This document shows, piece by piece, positions 59,493-64,000 of a stretch of 64,000 nt of DNA. Below the pieces are notes generated by a model, which searched no databases, was not told where the DNA came from, and saw only the letters and a list, made by a program, of their open reading frames with translations. The translations under genes were made by a program, and so were the position numbers. Position 1 is the stretch's first letter. Every line of letters begins with the position of its first letter. Source of the stretch: Antedon mediterranea (Eukaryota; Echinodermata; Crinoidea; Comatulida; Antedonidae); contig NC_092675.1 in the NCBI RefSeq assembly GCF_964355755.1, positions 13,221,312 to 13,285,311 of the forward strand, given 5' to 3'.

Positions 59493-61403
59493 AAAAAACT
59501 TGTTAACATAAAAACACCAATGTGCTTAGAATAGCTTCAAATCGCATTTTGAGACGTTTTAGACCATTTTGTGCATTTCGATGAAACTTGGTTACACAAA
59601 AACATCAAAGTGCTTAAAATCACATTATAAACCATTTTAGACCATTTTGAGCATTTCGATAACACTTTTCACACAAAAACATCAAAGAGCACAAAATAGC
59701 TTAATATCGTATTTAAAAACGTTTTAGACCATTTTGAGCATTTCGACAAAACTTTTTCACACAAAACACCAAAGTGCTTAGAATAGCTTCAAATCGCATT
59801 TGGAGACGTTTTAGACCATTTTGTGATTTTCGAAAAAACTTGTTAACATAAAAACATCAAAGTGTACAGAATAACTTCAAATCGCATTTGGAGACCGTTT
59901 TAGGCCAATTTGTGATTTTCGAAAAAACTTGTTAACCTAAAAATACCAAAGTGTTTAGAATAGCTTCAAATCGCATTTGGAGACGTTTTAGAACATTTTG
60001 TGATTTTCGAAAAAACTTGTTAACATAAAAACACCAAAGTGCTTAGAATAGCTTCAAATCGTATTTGGAGACGTTTTAGACCATTTTGAGATTTTCGAAA
60101 AAACTTGGTTACACAAAAACATCAAAGTGCTTAAAATCACATTATAAACCGTTTTAGACCATTTTGAGAATTTCGATAACACTTTTCACACAAAAACATC
60201 AAAGAGCACAAAATAGCTTAATATCGTATTTAAAAACGTTTTAGACCATTTTGAGCATTTCGACAAAACTTTTTCACACAAAACACCAAAGTGCTTAGAA
60301 TAGCTTCAAATCGCATTTGGAGACGTTTTAGACCAATTTGTGCATTTCGATGAAACTTGATTACACAAAAACATCAAAGTGCTTAAAATCACATTATAAA
60401 CCGTTTTAGACCATTTTGAGCATTTCGATAACACTTTTCACACAAAAACATCAAAGAGCACAAAATAGCTTAATATCGTATTTAAAAACGTTTTAGACCA
60501 TTTTGAGCATTTAGACAAAACTTTTTCACACAAAACACCAAAGTGCTTAGAATAGCTTCAAATCGCATTTGGAGACGTTTTAGACCATTTTGTGCATTTC
60601 GATGAAACTTGGTTACACAAAAACATCAAAGTGCTTAAAATCACATTATAAATCGTTTTAGACCATTTTGAGCATTTCGACAAAACTTTTTCACACAAAA
60701 TACCAAAGTGCTTAGAATAGCTTCAAATCGCATTTGGAGACGTTTTAGACCATTTTGTGATTTTCGAAAAAACTTTTTAACATAAAAACACCAAAGTGCT
60801 TAGAATAGCTTCAAATCACATTTGGAGACATTTTAGACCATTTTGTGATTTTCGAAAAAACTTGTTAACATAAAAACACGAAGTGCTTAGAATAGCTTCA
60901 AATCGCATTTGGAAACGTTTTAGACCATTTTGTGATTTTCGAAAAAAATTGTTAACATAAAAACACCAAAGTGCTTAGAATCACATTATAAACCGTTTTA
61001 GACCATTTTGAGCATTTCGATAACAATTTTCACACAAAAACATCAAAGAGCACAAAATAGCTTAATATCGTATTTAAAAATGTTTTAGACCATTTTGAGC
61101 ATTTAGATAAAACTTTTTCACACAAAACACCAACGTGCTTAGAATAGCTTCAAATCGCATTTGGAGACGTTTTAGACCATTTTGTGATTTTTGAAAAAAC
61201 TTGTTAACATAAAAACACCAAAGTGCTTAGAATAGCTTCAAATCGCATTTGGAAACGTTTTAGACCATTTTGTGATTTTCGAAAAAACTTGTTAACATAA
61301 AAACATGAAAGTGCTTAGAATAGCTTCAAATCGTATTTGGAGACGTTTTAGACCATTTTGTGATTTTCGAAAAAACTTGTTAACATAAAAACACCAATGT
61401 GCT
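59492..61403 (+). repeat. Linker between right-hand copies 2 and 3
   Basis: Begins with dialect-two marks (aaccatttt at about 59,632; ggccaatttg at 59,903), switches at about 60,043 to ordinary B-C-D and E-C-D-E-F cassettes, then A runs. The cacgaagtgctt mark is at 60,879. Confidence 0.83.
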
Positions 61404-62775
61404 TAGAATAGCTTCAAATCGCATTTGGAGACGGTTTAGACCATTTTGTGATTTTGAAAAAACTTGTTAACATAAAAACACCAAAGTGCTTAGAATAGCT
61501 TCAAATCGCATTTGGAGACGTTTTAGACCATTTTGTGATTTTCGAAAAAACTTGTTAACATAAAAACACCAAAGTGCTTAGAATAGCTTCAAATCGTATT
61601 TGGAGACGTTTTAGACCATTTTGAGATTTTCGAAAAAACTTGGTTACACAAAAACATCAAAGTGCTTAAAATCACATTATAAACCGTTTTAGACCATTTT
61701 GAGCATTTCGGTAACACTTTTCACACAAAAACATCAAAGAGCACAAAATAGCTTAATATCGTATTTAAAAACGTTTTAGACCATTTTGAGCCTTTAGACA
61801 AAACTTTTTCACACAAAACACCAAAGTGCTTAGAATAGCTTCAAATCGCATTTGGAGACGTTTTAGACCATTTTGTGCATTTCGATGAAACTTGGTTACA
61901 CAAAAACATCAAAGTGCTTAAAATCACATTATAAATCGTTTTAGACCATTTTGAGCATTTCGACAAAACTTTTTCACACAAAATACCAAAGTGCTTAGAA
62001 TAGCTTCAAATCGCATTTGGAGACGTTTTAGACCATTTTGTGATTTTCGAAAAAACTTTTTAACATAAAAACACCAAAGTGCTTAGAATAGCTTCAAATC
62101 ACATTTGGAGACGTTTTAGACCATAAGTGCTTAGAATCACATTATAAACCGTTTTAGACCATTTTGAGCATTTCGATAACAATTTTCACACAAAAACATC
62201 AAAGAGCACAAAATAGCTTAATATCGTATTTAAAAATGTTTTAGACCATTTTGAGCATTTAGATAAAACTTTTTCACACAAAACACCAAAGGGTTTAGAA
62301 TAGCTTCAAATCGCATTTGGAGACGTTTTAGACCATTTTGTGATTTTTGAAAAAACTTGTTAACATAAAAACACCAAAGTGCTTAGAATAGCTTCAAATC
62401 ACATTTGGAGACGTTTTAGACCATTTTGTGATTTTCGAAAAAACTTGTTAACATAAAAACACGAAAGTGCTTAGAATAGCTTCAAATCGCATTTGGAAAC
62501 GTTTTAGACCATTTAGTGATTTTCGAAAAAACTTGTTAACATAAAAACACGAAAGTGCTTAGAATAGCTTCAAATCGCATTTGGAAACGTTTTAGACCAT
62601 TTTGTGATTTTCGAAAAAAATTGTTAACATAAAAACACCAAAGTGTTTAGAATAGCTTCAAATCGCATTTGGAGACGTTTTAGACCAATTTGTGATTTTC
62701 GAAAAAACTTATCAACATAAAAACACCAAAGGGTTTAGAATAGCTTCAAATCGCATTTGGAGACGTTTTAGACCA
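61403..62775 (+). repeat. Right-hand repeat block, copy 3
   Basis: Contains gagcctttagac at 61,790 and the deletion unit at 62,112, both 3,473 bp after copy 2. It ends where an A unit is replaced by a B unit (gagattttcg) at 62,774. Confidence 0.9.
62112..62149 (+). repeat. 38-bp deletion unit, copy 14
   Basis: Third copy in the right-hand block. The D' unit after its C' is followed by aaagggttt where the other copies have aaagtgctt. Confidence 0.92.
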
Positions 62776-64000
62776 TTTTGAGATTTTCGAAAAAACTTGG
62801 TTACACAAAAACATCAAAGTGCTTAAAATCACATTATAAACCGTTTTAGACCATTTTGAACATTTCGATAACACTTTTCACACAAAAACATCAAAGAGCA
62901 CAAAATAGCTTAATATCGTATTTAAAAACGTTTTAGACCATTTTGAGCATTTCGACAAAACTTTTTCACACAAAACACCAAAGTGCTTAGAATAGCTTCA
63001 AATCGCATTTGGAGAAGTTTTAGACCAATTTGTGCATTTCGATGAAACTTGATTACACAAAAACATCAACGTGCTTAAAATCACATTATAAACCGTTTTA
63101 GACCATTTTGAGCATTTCGATAACACTTTTCACACAAAAACATCAAAGAGCACAAAATAGCTTAATATCGTATTTAAAAACGTTTTAGACCATTTTGAGC
63201 ATTTAGACAAAACTTTTTCACACAAAACACCAAAGTGCTTAGAATAGCTTCAAATCGCATTTGGAGACGTTTTAGACCATTTTGTGCATTTCGATGAAGC
63301 TTGGTTACACAAAAACATCAAAGTGCTTAAAATCACATTATAAATCGTTTTAGACCATTTTGAGCATTTCGACAAAACTTTTTCACACAAAATACCAAAG
63401 GGCTTAGAATAGCTTCAAATCGCATTTGGAGACGTTTTAGACCATTTTGTGATTTTCGAAAAAACTTTTTAACATAAAAACACCAAAGTGCTTAGAATAG
63501 CTTCAAATCACATTTGGAGACGTTTTAGACCATTTTGTGATTTTCGAAAAAACTTGTTAACATAAAAACACGAAAGTGCTTAGAATAGCTTCAAATCGCA
63601 TTTGGAAACGTTTTAGACCATTTTGTGATTTTCAAAAAAAATTGTTAACATAAAAACACCAAAGTGCTTAGAATCACATTATAAACCGTTTTAGACCATT
63701 TTGAGCATTTCGATAACAATTTTTACACAAAAACATCAAAGAGCACAAAATAGCTTAATATCGTATTTAAAAATGTTTTAGACCATTTTGAGCATTTAGA
63801 TAAAACTTTTTCACACAAAACACCAAAGTGCTTAGAATAGCTTCAAATCGCATTTGGAGACGTTTTAGACCATTTTGTGATTTTTGAAAAAACTTGTTAA
63901 CATAAAAACACCAAAGTGTTAGAATAGCTTCAAATCACATTTGGAGACGTTTTAGACTATTTTGTGATTTTCGAAAAAACTTGTTAACATAAAAACACCA
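62763..64000 (+). repeat. Right end, paralogous to 2,590-3,700
   Basis: cattttgaga (62,774) and the rare gaagcttggttacac (63,296) match 2,601 and 3,123 at exactly 60,173 bp. The one-base loss before ttagaatagc (63,919) matches 3,658 at 60,261 bp. The 88-bp step is one extra A unit here. The array runs out of the window. Confidence 0.89.

Larger units (their letters stand above)
1..64000 (+). repeat. Continuous head-to-tail satellite array, ~88-bp unit
   Basis: Every line of the window is built from units anchored at cgttttagacc and spaced 78 to 89 bp apart. All units I read are in the same orientation and I saw no reverse-complement block. Measured anchors at the left end are 63, 151, 239, 326, 404, 491, 578, 656, 743, 831, 869, 955, 1042, 1130, 1218, 1307, 1385 and 1472. 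Neither edge of the array is present, so it is longer than 64 kb. There is no interrupting gene or mobile element. Large single-orientation arrays like this are typical of centromeric or heterochromatic satellite in plants and animals; the exact role is inference. I cannot match the unit to a named family. Confidence 0.98.

Noticed and set aside
1-64000. CRISPR array
   Set aside because: Regular 78-88 bp spacing could suggest it, but there are no unique spacers: the whole unit is repeated, and variation is scattered rather than confined to spacers.
1-64000. Plasmid or phage iteron origin
   Set aside because: Size, higher-order structure and absence of any replication gene in 64 kb fit eukaryotic satellite, not iterons.
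1-64000. Telomeric or microsatellite repeats, or LTR/LINE fragments
   Set aside because: No TTTAGGG, TTAGGG or short simple-sequence runs beyond A/T tracts of up to about 9 bases, and no sequence left over after unit assignment that could be a transposon.
1-64000. Arabidopsis 178-bp, human alpha or soybean 91-92-bp centromere satellite
   Set aside because: The near 2x88 = 176 bp or ~90-bp length invites comparison, but the sequence does not resemble what I recall of these families; no database comparison was possible.

Overview
The whole 64,000-base window is one head-to-tail tandem satellite array. It enters and leaves the window mid-array. I found no gene, RNA gene, transposon, CRISPR array or non-repeat spacer anywhere. 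Every stretch reads as variants of one AT-rich unit of about 88 bp (the main type is 28 G+C of 88 bases by hand count), always in the same orientation. Each unit is most easily anchored at cgttttagacc. Window length over unit length implies roughly 740 units; I did not count them.

Units fall into classes by length and diagnostic bases: A (88 bp, or 87 bp with one base lost), B and E (78 bp), C, D and F (87 bp), and a 38-bp deletion form seen 14 times. B or E followed by C and D makes a recurring 252-bp cassette (78+87+87). Cassettes alternate with runs of A units to build higher-order repeats of about 2.2 to 5.5 kb.

Layout. 1-4,890: mixed A runs and cassettes, with close kin at the right end of the window. 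4,891-6,230: a second copy of the first 1.3 kb. 6,235-12,360: a 3,135-bp tandem duplication. 12,600-13,140: a short block repeated at 34.1 kb. 13,080-16,960: a distinct sequence dialect (markers ggccaatttg, gtgtacagaat, cattttatgcattt, ataatccg), repeated at 37,076-40,956 exactly 23,996 bp away and internally duplicated at 35.0-39.6 kb. 17,130-19,375 recurs at 45,285-47,530 (28,155 bp away). 19,600-21,280 recurs at 52,536-54,216 (32,936 bp away). 21.4-27.2 kb: ordinary dialect. 27.2-34.7 kb: a roughly 4.03-kb periodic stretch. 41,570-44,600 recurs at 47,040-50,070 (5,470 bp away). 50.8-52.5 kb: dialect-two island. 54.5-62.8 kb: three copies of one block spaced 3,232 and 3,473 bp.

Organism: a eukaryote with large satellite blocks. 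Many class-defining variants are CpG to TpG or CpA changes, which suggests a genome with cytosine methylation; a plant is my leading guess, but I do not recognise the family by name. The array could be centromeric, pericentromeric or another heterochromatin block; sequence alone cannot decide. No protein-coding function is claimed, and the few short open frames are translations of the repeat.
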